NCBI RefSeq assembly: GCF_024508315.1
Contig: NZ_CP101987.1
Location: forward strand, 1,426,001 to 1,490,000
Length of the DNA stretch: 64,000 nucleotides
Direction of reading: 5' to 3'
Source of the DNA: Cellulomonas xiejunii
GTDB lineage: Bacteria > Actinomycetota > Actinomycetes > Actinomycetales > Cellulomonadaceae
Each line of letters begins with the position of its first letter. Position 1 is the first letter of the stretch. Made by a program: the position numbers and the translations under genes. The notes beneath the pieces are model-generated. The model did not search any database. It saw nothing but the letters and a program-made list of their open reading frames with translations, and had not been told where the DNA came from. Shown here piece by piece: positions 1 to 7,694 of the stretch.

Positions 1-25
1 GCACGGCCAGGTCTCCGATCCGATG

Positions 26-139
26 GTCAATGTATCGAGACTTTGACACAAAAGAGCGTCGCTGGGGAAGTGCTGTCGACAGACCCGAGTCGCGTCAAGA
101 AATGCTTGACACCGCGCCTAGCGTCAAGCCAGGATTGAC
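26..139. promoter_or_regulatory. Cluster of GTCAA/TTGAC inverted repeats (candidate operators)
   Basis: Six GTCAA or TTGAC pentamers alternate upstream of the HTH gene at 142: GTCAA at 26 and TTGAC at 43; GTCAAG at 94 and CTTGAC at 105, a perfect 6-bp inverted repeat with a 5-nt centre; GTCAA at 123 and TTGAC at 135. A separate perfect palindrome CTGTCGACAG lies at 73-82. A -10-like TAGCGT at 119-124 sits between the last two elements, and AGGA at 131-134 is the ribosome site, so a bound regulator would cover promoter and ribosome site. Autoregulation by the adjacent HTH protein is inferred. Confidence 0.55.
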
Positions 140-141
140 AC

Positions 142-708
142 ATGACGCACCACACGCTCCGCGACCACCTCACCGCCGCTCTCGACGCCGCCGAGCCAGA
201 CCTGGCCGGGCGGCTCGAGCAGGACCCGCGCGCCTACCTCGACCTCGTGTCGCTGGTGCGCGACGCCTCCGGCGCGACCGACGCGATGCTGCGCGACGCC
301 GTCGCCTCGGCTCGCGCCGCCGGATGCACGTGGAACGACCTGGGTGGCGTGCTGGGCATGTCACGGCAGGCCGCCCAGCAGCGCTTCGCCCCCGCCACCG
401 AGCCGGCCCCCGACGACCGCGCACGTGACAGTGCGGTGCTCGCACCGCTGACCGCGTTCAACGAGATGCGGGTCCTCGCACGTGCCGGCCGCTACGGCTG
501 GCACTGCGTCGGGTACGGCGCCGGCTACCACGTGGTGGAGCGCGACGACCGGCAGTGGGAGCACCTGCGCACGTCCTTCGGCCGCCACCCGGGCGGGGAC
601 TGGCAGCGGGTGGGTCAGGGCTGGGGCTGGTGGGCCTACTGGGCCCGGCCGACCGACCTGCCCCGTCTGCCTGGCGACCCCTCGGTGGCGGCGTTCCTCG
701 TCGGCTGA
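142..708 (+). CDS. Helix-turn-helix protein of unknown function
   Basis: A 188-residue protein with a clear helix-turn-helix at about residues 60-82, ending LGMSRQAAQQRF, a motif common in actinobacterial DNA-binding proteins. The first 50 residues look helical. The C-terminal half (about 100-188) is Trp/Gly-rich with many aromatic residues and no domain I recognise; it could be a sensor or dimerisation domain. The ATG directly follows an operator-like inverted repeat and has AGGA 7 nt upstream, so negative autoregulation is likely. Its target genes are not evident from the neighbours. It reads as an intact gene transcribed alone. Confidence 0.8.
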   Translation: MTHHTLRDHLTAALDAAEPDLAGRLEQDPRAYLDLVSLVRDASGATDAMLRDAVASARAAGCTWNDLGGVLGMSRQAAQQRFAPATEPAPDDRARDSAVLAPLTAFNEMRVLARAGRYGWHCVGYGAGYHVVERDDRQWEHLRTSFGRHPGGDWQRVGQGWGWWAYWARPTDLPRLPGDPSVAAFLVG

Positions 709-759
709 CGGCACGACGTCGGACCGCCAGGGTGCTGCCGGGCTGTCCCACCCCCGACG

Positions 760-765
760 TACGAT
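760..765 (+). promoter_or_regulatory. -10 element TACGAT, leaderless start for DUF3039 gene
   Basis: TACGAT lies 7 nt before the ATG at 773, which would place transcription start at or next to the start codon. No Shine-Dalgarno sequence is present. The same spacing recurs at many unit starts in this window. Confidence 0.5.
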
Positions 766-772
766 GGGCGCC

Positions 773-1150
773 ATGAGTGAGCCGACCCCGCCGACAGGAC
801 CCGACGACCCGTTCGGCCCGCAGGGCGGCACCTCCCTCCTCGAGCGCACCGAGACCGACGAGCAGGTCGAGCCCGGGGACCACGAGCGCTTCGCGCACTA
901 CGTGCGCAAGGAGAAGATCATGGAGTCCGCGATGACCGGCAAGCCGGTCATCGCGCTCTGCGGCAAGGTCTGGGTGCCCGGCCGCGACCCGAACAAGTTC
1001 CCCGTGTGCCCCATCTGCAAGGAGGTCTACGACGGCCTGCGCGAACCGCAGGACGGCGACGGCGGCTCCGGTGGCGGGGGCGGCGGCGGGCGCGGGTTCT
1101 TCGGCTTCGGCCGCGGCAAGGGCTCCGGCTCCGGCACGGGCGGCGCGTGA
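773..1150 (+). CDS. DUF3039 domain-containing protein
   Basis: 125 residues. The central block contains ALCGKVWVPGRDP followed by a CPIC pair, three cysteines that look like a small metal site and are typical of DUF3039 proteins of actinobacteria. The tail is a Gly-rich, low-complexity stretch (about residues 95-125). The longer open frame upstream is ignored because this ATG has a leaderless -10 at the right distance. Its TGA overlaps the GTG of the helicase (GTGA), so the two are translationally coupled. Function is unknown; coupling to a helicase suggests a role in nucleic-acid metabolism. Confidence 0.85.
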   Translation: MSEPTPPTGPDDPFGPQGGTSLLERTETDEQVEPGDHERFAHYVRKEKIMESAMTGKPVIALCGKVWVPGRDPNKFPVCPICKEVYDGLREPQDGDGGSGGGGGGGRGFFGFGRGKGSGSGTGGA

Positions 1151-2952
1151 GCGCGGCCCGTCGGTCCGCAGCCCCTGTCCACACCCCCCAGCACCCCTCG
1201 ACGTCGGCAGCGCAGCAGCTGCCGCCGGCGTTCCCCGCGCGTGCGCCGTGGGGGGCCGCGGGGAGCCTGCGGGCGTGGCAGGCGCAGGCCATCGACCTGT
1301 ACCGGGAGCGCTCGCCGCGCGACTTCCTCGCCGTGGCGACGCCGGGCGCGGGCAAGACGACGTTCGCCCTGCGGATCGCGACCGAGCTCCTGGAGTCGCG
1401 CGCTGTGCGTCGCGTCACGGTCGTCGCCCCGACCGAGCACCTGAAGAAGCAGTGGGCCGACGCGGCGGCTCGGGTCGGTATCCGGCTCGACCCGCGCTTC
1501 AGCAACGCGCAGGGGCGGCACGGAGCCGGCTACGACGGCGTCGCCGTCACGTACGCGCAGGTCGCGAGCAAGCCGGCGCTGCACGCAGCCCGTACCACGG
1601 CCGAGCGCACGCTGGTCATCCTCGACGAGGTGCACCACGGCGGCGACGCGCTGTCGTGGGGCGACGCGGTCCGTGAGGCGTTCGAGGGGGCGACGCGCCG
1701 GCTCGCGCTGACCGGGACGCCGTTCCGCTCGGACACCGCGCCCATCCCGTTCGTCACCTACGCCCCCGACGCCCACGGCATCCGACGCTCGGTGGCCGAC
1801 TACACGTACGCGTACGGCGACGCGCTGCGCGACCACGTCGTGCGGCCCGTCATCTTCCTGTCGTACTCGGGGTCGATGCGGTGGCGCACCAAGGCGGGCG
1901 ACGAGATCGCGGCGCGCCTGGGCGAGCCGCTGACCAAGGACATGACGTCGCAGGCCTGGCGGACCGCGCTCGACCCGAACGGCGAGTGGATCCCGTCGGT
2001 GCTGGCCGCGGCTGACACGCGCCTCACCGAGGTCCGGCGCGCCGTGCCCGACGCGGGCGCCATGATCATCGCGACCGACCAGACCGACGCTCGCGCGTAC
2101 GCCGGGCACCTGGCGCGGCTCACGGGGCAGTCACCGGTCGTCGTGCTGTCCGACGACGACGGCGCGAGCGACCGGATCGAGGAGTTCGCGCAGGGCGACG
2201 CCCGCTGGCTCGTCGCGGTGCGCATGGTGTCCGAGGGCGTCGACGTCCCGCGGCTGGCCGTCGGTGTGTACGCCACGAGCACGGCGACGCCCCTGTTCTT
2301 CGCGCAGGCCGTCGGGCGGTTCGTCCGGGCGCGGCGGCGGGGCGAGACGGCGTCGGTCTTCCTGCCGAGCGTGCCGCAGCTCCTGGAGCTGGCGGCGACG
2401 CTGGAGGTCGAGCGCGACCACGCGCTCGACAAGCCGACCGACGGGTCGCTGGACCCGGAGGCCGACCTGCTGGCCCTCGCCGAGCGCGAGCAGAGCAGCG
2501 AGGACGCGGTCGGCTCGGACGGTGTCGTCGGGAGCTTCGAGGCGCTCGAGGCGCAGGCGTCCTTCGACCGCGTGCTGTTCGACGGCGGCGAGTTCGGCAC
2601 GGGCGCGGAGGTGGGCTCCGACGAGGAGCTGGACTTCCTCGGCCTGCCGGGCCTGCTCGACGCGGACCAGGTGACGACGCTGCTGCGGCAGCGGCAGGCG
2701 GACCAGCAGGGCGCGCGCCGCGCGCGCGCCCAGCCTGAGCCCGAGGTGATGGACCACCGCAAGCAGGCCGAGCTGCGCAAGGAGCTCGCGCAGCTGGTCG
2801 GTGCGTGGGCGCGTCGCAGCGGTCAGCCGCACGCGACGGTCCACGCGGAGCTGCGGCGGCGGTGCGGTGGCCCTGAGGTCGCGGTGGCCGCGCCGGACCA
2901 ACTCGAGGCGCGGATCGCGATGCTCCGCGGGTGGTTCGTCGGCAAGCGCTGA
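1147..2952 (+). CDS. DEAD/DEAH-box superfamily 2 helicase
   Basis: 601 residues from the GTG overlapping the DUF3039 stop. Helicase motifs are in order: motif I ATPGAGKT at about 64-71, motif II DEVHH at 160-164, motif III LTGTPFRSD near 188-196, and motif VI QAVGRFVRARRR in the second RecA lobe. This is the ResIII/type-III-restriction-like helicase class. About 150 C-terminal residues beyond the helicase core carry no recognised nuclease motif and include a charged helical part. There is no methyltransferase or specificity subunit nearby, so a restriction role is not supported; a DNA or RNA repair or remodelling helicase is more likely. Confidence 0.88.
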   Translation: MSAARRSAAPVHTPQHPSTSAAQQLPPAFPARAPWGAAGSLRAWQAQAIDLYRERSPRDFLAVATPGAGKTTFALRIATELLESRAVRRVTVVAPTEHLKKQWADAAARVGIRLDPRFSNAQGRHGAGYDGVAVTYAQVASKPALHAARTTAERTLVILDEVHHGGDALSWGDAVREAFEGATRRLALTGTPFRSDTAPIPFVTYAPDAHGIRRSVADYTYAYGDALRDHVVRPVIFLSYSGSMRWRTKAGDEIAARLGEPLTKDMTSQAWRTALDPNGEWIPSVLAAADTRLTEVRRAVPDAGAMIIATDQTDARAYAGHLARLTGQSPVVVLSDDDGASDRIEEFAQGDARWLVAVRMVSEGVDVPRLAVGVYATSTATPLFFAQAVGRFVRARRRGETASVFLPSVPQLLELAATLEVERDHALDKPTDGSLDPEADLLALAEREQSSEDAVGSDGVVGSFEALEAQASFDRVLFDGGEFGTGAEVGSDEELDFLGLPGLLDADQVTTLLRQRQADQQGARRARAQPEPEVMDHRKQAELRKELAQLVGAWARRSGQPHATVHAELRRRCGGPEVAVAAPDQLEARIAMLRGWFVGKR

Positions 2953-3208
2953 GCATGCGCCGCGCGCGTGGAGCAGCACCCGTCTCAGTATATGGACGAT
3001 GAGAACTGGGTGAGTCCGCAGGTCAGCGCCCTGGACACGTGCCCACATACCAAAGTCGGACGGTCGCGCAAGTCGACCGTTCAGCGTGCCGAAGCGAGGC
3101 ACCGCTGCCAGGCTCATCCCGTGACAAACCCGGCCCGGGTTCCCCCGGCGCCGAACCCGGAGCCTGGCGGCGTCGTGCCGCCGGCATTCGCACGAAAGAG
3201 GTGTTCAT
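2953..3208. other. Intergenic region with several small inverted repeats
   Basis: 256 bp without a convincing gene. It contains an unusually AT-rich patch around 2990-3010 bracketed by TCTC and GAGA; ACGGTCG (3060-3066) opposed to CGACCGT (3074-3080); AACCCGG-C-CCGGGTT at 3127-3141; and GGCGGC (3166-3171) opposed to GCCGCC (3177-3182), shortly before the ATG at 3209. The last two could be a weak helicase terminator and a 5'-UTR hairpin. Confidence 0.35.
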
Positions 3209-3364
3209 ATGCCGTCCTGGCTCATCCTCATCCTTGTCGGTGTCGTCCTCGTCATCCTCGGCGTCGCGACCAACATCGGCCAGTTCCTCATCTGGATCGG
3301 CGTCATCGTGCTGGTCGTCAGCCTCATCCTCGGCCTCGTGGGCCGCGGTCGATCGAGGATCTAG
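3209..3364 (+). CDS. Small hydrophobic membrane protein (51 aa)
   Basis: A 51-codon gene with ATG at 3209 and a strong ribosome site, AAAGAGG, 7 nt upstream. The product has two hydrophobic segments (about residues 4-20 and 25-44) separated by ATNIGQ, and a basic C-terminus (GRGRSRI). That predicts a two-pass hairpin membrane protein. It is followed 47 nt later by a 17-bp perfect hairpin, which fits a short independent transcript. Proteins like this are common in Micrococcales and uncharacterised. The strong ribosome site and uniform hydrophobicity argue that it is real. Confidence 0.7.
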   Translation: MPSWLILILVGVVLVILGVATNIGQFLIWIGVIVLVVSLILGLVGRGRSRI

Positions 3365-3411
3365 CGCAGCAGCGACGGCCGACACCCCCTCCGTCGACCG
3401 TCGCGCCGCAG

Positions 3412-3450
3412 GGCACAGGCCGGGACGCCACGCGCGTCCCGGCCTGTGCC
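3412..3450. terminator. Bidirectional hairpin terminator
   Basis: GGCACAGGCCGGGACGC pairs perfectly over 17 bp with its complement at 3434-3450 around a 5-nt loop (CACGC). It lies between the small membrane protein (+) and pncB (-), which converge. There is no U-tract, as is usual in high-GC actinobacteria. Confidence 0.8.
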
Positions 3451-3498
3451 GTCTCCGTCGACGGGTGCCAGGCGGCGACCACCCGGCGACGAGAAGGT

Positions 3499-4899
3499 TC
3501 AGGCCAGGCGCATCTCCACCGTCTCGACGGCGGCCTCGTCGGCCGACAGGCGGCGGGCGCCCCGGGGCAGCTCGTCACGGGACGCCGCGTGCCGAGCCGC
3601 CGCGGCTCGCACACCCTCGGCGGCCGTCAGGCCGGGCAGCACCTCGCCGTCCACCACGAGCGGCACGTGCAGCGGACGCAGGGACGGGTCCGGCTCGCGC
3701 CGCTGCAGGTCCGTCCACCCCGCTACCAGCTCGTCGGGGCCGACGACCAGCACCTCCTCGACGGCGCGCCCGGCCCCGTCCAGGCGCCGCGCGGCCGCCT
3801 TGCGGCCCCCGAGGCTGGTCTTGGAGCGCGAGGCCTTCGCGACCGGCTCGAGCTGTCCGGACGCCCCCTCGCGGGCGACCAGCTTGTAGACCATCCCGCA
3901 CGTCGGTGCGCCCGAGCCGGTCACCAGCGAGGTCCCCACGCCGTAGGAGTCGACCGGGGCGACCGCGAGCGACGCGATCGCGTGCTCGTCGAGGTCGCTC
4001 GTGACGACGATCTGCGTGTCGCGCGCCCCGGCGGCGTCGAGCTGCGCCCGCACCTCCTGCGCGAGCACGCCCAGGTCGCCCGAGTCCAGCCGGACGGCAC
4101 CGAGGTCCGTACCGGCCGCGGCGAGGGCCCGCTCGACCCCGCGGCGGACGTCGTACGTGTCCACCAGGAGCGTCGTCCCGACACCCTGTGACCGGACCTG
4201 CGACGCGAAGGCGTCCTCCTCGTCGTCGTGCAGCAGCGTGAACGCGTGCGCCGCCGTGCCGATCGTGGGCAGCCCGTACCGGCGGCCCGCCTCGAGGTTC
4301 GACGTGCCCGCGAAGCCCGCGACCACGGCGGCGCGCGCGGCGGCGACCGCAGCGTCCTCGTGCGCACGTCGCGCACCCATCTCGAGGCACGGGCGGTCCA
4401 CGGCCGCGCTCGTCATGCGCGACGCCGCCGACGCGACCGCCGAGTCGTAGTTCAGGACGGACAGGACGAGCGTCTCGATGAGCACGGCCTGCGCGAACGT
4501 GCCCTCGACGACGAGCACCGGTGACTGCGGGAAGAAGATCTCACCCTCGGCGTACCCGACGACGTCCGCGGCGAAGCGGTAGTCGGCGAGGAACGCGAGC
4601 GTCGCGTCGTCGACGACGCGCTCGTCGGCCAGCCAGTCGAGCTCCGGGGTCCCGAACCGGAACGACGCGAGCTGCTCGAGCACCCGTCCCGTCCCGGCGA
4701 GCACCCCGTAGCGGCGTCCCGCCGGCAACCGCCGCGTGAACACCTCGAAGACGCAGCGGCGGTGCGCGGTGCCGTCGGCGAGGGCCGCCTGCAGCATGGT
4801 CAGCTCGTACCGGTCGGTGAGCAGCGCGGTGCTGCCGGAACCCACCGCGGCGACGGCGGGGGCGGTCGGGGTCGACGCAGGAGCACTCGTGTCCGTCAT
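3499..4899 (-). CDS. pncB: Nicotinate phosphoribosyltransferase (first copy)
   Basis: 466 residues. Converts nicotinate and PRPP to nicotinate mononucleotide in NAD salvage (Preiss-Handler pathway). The N-terminus has [13 protein letters not shown], the signature of this family, followed by FEVFTRRLP; the barrel region contains [18 protein letters not shown] and a GTSLVTGSG phosphate-binding segment. A second paralog lies at 29855-31216. The ATG at 4899 has a -10-like TACGTT 6 nt upstream, so the mRNA is probably leaderless; the longer upstream frame is not used. No NrtR-type operator is visible here. It is divergent from clpS, the same arrangement as M. tuberculosis Rv1330c-Rv1331. Confidence 0.93.
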   Translation of the reverse strand: MTDTSAPASTPTAPAVAAVGSGSTALLTDRYELTMLQAALADGTAHRRCVFEVFTRRLPAGRRYGVLAGTGRVLEQLASFRFGTPELDWLADERVVDDATLAFLADYRFAADVVGYAEGEIFFPQSPVLVVEGTFAQAVLIETLVLSVLNYDSAVASAASRMTSAAVDRPCLEMGARRAHEDAAVAAARAAVVAGFAGTSNLEAGRRYGLPTIGTAAHAFTLLHDDEEDAFASQVRSQGVGTTLLVDTYDVRRGVERALAAAGTDLGAVRLDSGDLGVLAQEVRAQLDAAGARDTQIVVTSDLDEHAIASLAVAPVDSYGVGTSLVTGSGAPTCGMVYKLVAREGASGQLEPVAKASRSKTSLGGRKAAARRLDGAGRAVEEVLVVGPDELVAGWTDLQRREPDPSLRPLHVPLVVDGEVLPGLTAAEGVRAAAARHAASRDELPRGARRLSADEAAVETVEMRLA

Positions 4900-4905
4900 G
4901 CCGCC

Positions 4906-4911
4906 AACGTA
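4906..4911 (-). promoter_or_regulatory. -10 element TACGTT of pncB
   Basis: On the minus strand TACGTT precedes the pncB ATG by 6 nt, consistent with a leaderless transcript. Confidence 0.45.
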
Positions 4912-4958
4912 GACGCCCGGACCCCGGCCCGGGCGCCGACGCCTCGCGCCGTGCCGCC

Positions 4959-4964
4959 TACAGT
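4959..4964 (+). promoter_or_regulatory. -10 element TACAGT of clpS
   Basis: TACAGT lies 7 nt before the GTG at 4972 with no Shine-Dalgarno sequence. This spacing decides the start codon among GTG codons at 4951, 4966 and 4972. Confidence 0.5.
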
Positions 4965-4971
4965 TGTGGTC

Positions 4972-5265
4972 GTGCCCGCGACGACCGCTCCCGACACGCG
5001 TCCCCACGTGGACGAGGCGACGTCGACGGCAGACGCGTGGGTGACGATCGTCTGGAACGACCCGGTCAACCTCATGTCGTACGTCACCTACGTGTTCCAG
5101 ACCCACTTCGGGTACCCGCGCGAGAAGGCCGACCAGCTCATGCGCCAGGTGCACGAGGAGGGGCGCGCCGTCGTCTCGACCGGCAACCGCGAGGCGATGG
5201 AGGTCGACGTGCAGGCCATGCACTCCTACGGCCTGTGGGCGACCATGCAGCGGGGCGGGCAGTGA
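4972..5265 (+). CDS. clpS: ATP-dependent Clp protease adaptor ClpS
   Basis: 97 residues. ClpS delivers N-degron substrates to the ClpCP protease by binding the ClpC N-domain. The conserved core is present: a variable N-terminal arm, then [15 protein letters not shown], then a helix with [22 protein letters not shown] and a C-terminal strand ending HSYGLWATM. Length is normal. The start at 4972 is chosen from the -10 element 7 nt upstream. Its TGA shares one base with the ATG of the DUF2017 gene, so the two are coupled. Confidence 0.92.
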   Translation: MPATTAPDTRPHVDEATSTADAWVTIVWNDPVNLMSYVTYVFQTHFGYPREKADQLMRQVHEEGRAVVSTGNREAMEVDVQAMHSYGLWATMQRGGQ

Positions 5266-5906
5266 TGCGGGCGTTCCGACGTCAGAAGGGCCAGTACGTC
5301 GCGCGGCTGGACGCCGGGGAACGCGCCGTCGTGGCGTCCGTCGTCGCGGACGTCGCGGAGCTGCTGGGCGCCGGGCGGTTCGAGGACGGCCCGCACCCGG
5401 ACGCGGCGTCACCCGCCCACCCCGGTGCGCCGGCGGGCTGGTCGCTGCGCACCGCACCCGTGGCGCCACCGCAGGACCCGGCCGTGCGACGGCTGCTGCC
5501 CGACGCGTCGCGCGACGACCCAGAGGTGGCCGGCGAGTTCCGTCGTCTCACCGAGGACGACCTGCGGGCGCGGAAGATCGCGCGGCTGCGCCTCCTGTGG
5601 ACGTCGCTCGTCCACGGCGAGCCCGGGTGGCCCGAGCACGCGCTCGTCGTGTCCCCGCAGGCCGCCGACGACGTCGCCGCGACCCTCACCGACCTGCGGC
5701 TCGTGCTGGGCGAGCGCCTCGAGCTGCGGACGGACGCCGACTCGCAGGCCCTGTACGACGGTCCGGCGACCGAGCCGGAGGACGACGTGCGGGCCTACCT
5801 GGCGTCGGTCTACGGCGCGCTGTCCTGGCTCCAGGAGTCGCTGCTGGCTGTGATGCTCGCCGCACCCCAGGGTGGCGGCGGCGGACGTGGGCGGTCCGGC
5901 GGCTAG
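5265..5906 (+). CDS. DUF2017 family protein (AosR-like), lacking cysteine
   Basis: 213 residues beginning one base inside the clpS stop. It matches the DUF2017 family by position (directly after clpS) and by the motif series [31 protein letters not shown] and [16 protein letters not shown]. The M. tuberculosis member (Rv1332) has been described as AosR, a regulator that responds to oxidative stress through a disulfide and activates the mec-cysO-cysM cluster next to it. Here the whole protein has no cysteine and those genes are absent, so that mechanism cannot apply unchanged. The C-terminus is a Gly/Arg-rich tail. Confidence 0.85.
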   Translation: MRAFRRQKGQYVARLDAGERAVVASVVADVAELLGAGRFEDGPHPDAASPAHPGAPAGWSLRTAPVAPPQDPAVRRLLPDASRDDPEVAGEFRRLTEDDLRARKIARLRLLWTSLVHGEPGWPEHALVVSPQAADDVAATLTDLRLVLGERLELRTDADSQALYDGPATEPEDDVRAYLASVYGALSWLQESLLAVMLAAPQGGGGGRGRSGG

Positions 5907-5909
5907 TCT
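5904..5909 (+). promoter_or_regulatory. -10 element TAGTCT of murI
   Basis: TAGTCT overlaps the DUF2017 stop codon and lies 7 nt before the murI GTG, suggesting a leaderless promoter inside the clpS-DUF2017-murI run. Confidence 0.45.
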
Positions 5910-5916
5910 CGGTCGG

Positions 5917-6729
5917 GTGAGCGACGCCCCCATCGGCATCTTCGACTCCGGTGTCGGGGGCCTGACCGTGGCGCGGTCGATCCTCGACCAGCTGCCGCAC
6001 GAGTCCACCCTGTACATCGGGGACACCCTCAACGGCCCGTACGGGCCCAAGCCGCTGGCCGCGGTGCGCGCGCACGCGCTCGAGATCATGGACGACCTCG
6101 TCGACGCCGGGGTCAAGATGCTCGTCATCGCGTGCAACAGCGCGTCCGCCGCGGTGCTGCGCGACGCGCGCGAGCGGTACACGCTGCGCCGCGGCCTGCC
6201 GGTCGTCGAGGTCGTCCTGCCGGCGGCACGTCGCGCGGTCGCGGCGACGCGCAACGGCCGCATCGGCGTCATCGGGACGCGGGCGACGATCGACTCGCGG
6301 GCCTACGACGACGCGTTCGCGGTCGCGGGCGTGGAGCTGACGTCGCGGGCCTGCCCGCGCTTCGTGGAGCTCGTCGAGGCAGGTGTGACGTCGGGGCCGG
6401 ACGCGCTCGCGACGGCGCACGAGTACCTCGACCCGGTCCGCGCGGCGGGCGTCGACACGCTCGTGCTCGGCTGCACGCACTACCCGCTGCTCACGGGCGT
6501 CATCTCGTACGTCATGGGGGACGAGGTCACGCTCGTGTCGAGCGCGGAGGAGACGGCCAAGGACGTCTACCGGACCCTCGTGGCGCACGACCTCGAGCGT
6601 GACCCGGAGGCAGGACCGGCGACGCACCGGTTCCTCGCAACGGGCGACCCCAGGTCGTTCGCCACGCTCGCGCGCCGCTTCCTCGGTCCGGAGGTCGAGG
6701 CGGTCGAGCCGCGGGGTGCGCTGCGATGA
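5917..6729 (+). CDS. murI: Glutamate racemase
   Basis: 270 residues. Interconverts L- and D-glutamate, supplying D-Glu for peptidoglycan. The Asp/Glu racemase motifs are intact: FDSGVGG at residues 9-15, the first catalytic cysteine in ACNSASA (C73) and the second in GCTHYP (C186). Length is normal. The GTG start fits the -10 element upstream. The TGA overlaps the ATG of the metallo-beta-lactamase-fold gene (ATGA), so the two are coupled. Confidence 0.95.
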   Translation: MSDAPIGIFDSGVGGLTVARSILDQLPHESTLYIGDTLNGPYGPKPLAAVRAHALEIMDDLVDAGVKMLVIACNSASAAVLRDARERYTLRRGLPVVEVVLPAARRAVAATRNGRIGVIGTRATIDSRAYDDAFAVAGVELTSRACPRFVELVEAGVTSGPDALATAHEYLDPVRAAGVDTLVLGCTHYPLLTGVISYVMGDEVTLVSSAEETAKDVYRTLVAHDLERDPEAGPATHRFLATGDPRSFATLARRFLGPEVEAVEPRGALR

Positions 6730-7514
6730 GGCTGCTCGTGCTGGGCTGCGCGGGGTCCTTCCCGGGGCCGAGGTCCGCGGCGTCGTCGTACCTGGTGCAG
6801 GCCGAGGACGGTGACGGACGGACGTGGTCGGCCCTGCTGGACCTCGGCAACGGCGCCCTGGGAGCGCTGCAGCACTGGGGTGACCCCGCCGTGCTCGACG
6901 TCGTCGCGCTGTCCCACCTGCACGCCGACCACGTCGCGGACATGGCCGTCCTCGGCGTGTACCGGCGCTACCGACCGGACGGTCCGCTGCCGCGCCTCGC
7001 CGTCCACGGGCCCGAGGGCACGCTCGAGCGCATCGCGAACATGTCCGGTGACGACCTCGCCGCCCACACCGGCGAGCAGTTCGACGTCCGCACGTGGCGC
7101 GTCGGGGAGCGGGTGCACGTCGGTCCGCTGACGCTCGAGCCGGTCCCCGTCGAGCATCCCGTGCCGGCGTTCGGCATCCGGGTGAGCGGGCCGTCGGAGA
7201 CCGACCCGGCGCTGCGCGTCACGCTCGCGTACACCGGGGACACCGACGCGTGCGCGGGACTCGACGACCTGGCCACCGGCGCCGACGTGCTGCTCGCCGA
7301 GGCTGCGTTCGTGGAGGGGCGTGACGACCACGTGCGCGGCATCCACCTGACGGGTCGTCGTGCGGGCGAGGCGGCCGCCCGCGGGGGCTCCCGAGCGCTC
7401 GTCCTGACGCACGTCCCGGCGTGGAACGACCCCGCGATCGCACTGGCGGAGGCCCGCGCCGTGTACGACGGCCCGGTCACCCTCGCGGCCCCGGGCGCGA
7501 CGTACTCGTTCTGA
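6726..7514 (+). CDS. Metallo-beta-lactamase-fold phosphodiesterase (Rv1339-like)
   Basis: 262 residues with the metal-binding motif [10 protein letters not shown] (H64, H66, D68, H69), a later YTGDTD aspartate motif and a C-terminal LTHVPAW histidine motif, as in the RNase Z/ElaC-like branch. Its place between murI and rph matches M. tuberculosis Rv1339, which has been reported to hydrolyse cyclic nucleotides; that activity is inferred here from position and family only. It is coupled to murI by an ATGA overlap. In other actinobacteria rph follows directly; here a repeat-flanked insertion intervenes. Confidence 0.85.
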   Translation: MRLLVLGCAGSFPGPRSAASSYLVQAEDGDGRTWSALLDLGNGALGALQHWGDPAVLDVVALSHLHADHVADMAVLGVYRRYRPDGPLPRLAVHGPEGTLERIANMSGDDLAAHTGEQFDVRTWRVGERVHVGPLTLEPVPVEHPVPAFGIRVSGPSETDPALRVTLAYTGDTDACAGLDDLATGADVLLAEAAFVEGRDDHVRGIHLTGRRAGEAAARGGSRALVLTHVPAWNDPAIALAEARAVYDGPVTLAAPGATYSF

Positions 7515-7528
7515 CGGCCCCCACCGCC

Positions 7529-7640
7529 GAGCGCGGCACTTGACCGTCGAGCGCGGCACTTGACCGTCGAGCGCGGCACCTGACCGTCGAGCGCGCCAGA
7601 TACGAGTACCGCGTTCGGCCGTCGAGTACCGCGCTCGACG
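7529..7640. repeat. Left array of 20-bp repeats
   Basis: GAGCGCGGCAC recurs with exact 20-bp spacing at 7529, 7549 and 7569, with a degenerate fourth copy (GAGCGCGCCAG) at 7589. The orientation then flips: GAGTACCGCG at 7604 and 7624, again 20 bp apart, is the reverse complement of the same unit. The array starts 14 nt after the upstream stop codon and runs to the DUF559 gene. Consensus core: GAGCGCGGYACT. Confidence 0.9.
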
Positions 7641-7694
7641 GTGGCTGTGGATGGCGGGCCCCGGTGGCGCGGCCGCCGTGCGACGGTGCGGCGC

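Noticed and set aside
94..110. HspR-binding HAIR element
   Set aside because: The arms are GTCAAG/CTTGAC with a 5-nt centre; HAIR is CTTGAGT-N7-ACTCAAG, and no heat-shock gene follows.
1147..2952. Type III or type I restriction system
   Set aside because: The helicase has ResIII-like motifs, but there is no methyltransferase, specificity subunit or nuclease domain next to it.
3038..5469. Very long open frames on the strand opposite or upstream of pncB and similar extended frames throughout
   Set aside because: At 74% GC stop codons are rare in all frames. These frames lack family motifs, are Arg/Pro/Ala-rich and overlap well-supported genes.
3700..5906. Missing mec-cysO-cysM-rhomboid genes as an assembly gap
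   Set aside because: DUF2017 and murI are only 10 bp apart with a plausible promoter at the junction, so this is the natural arrangement.
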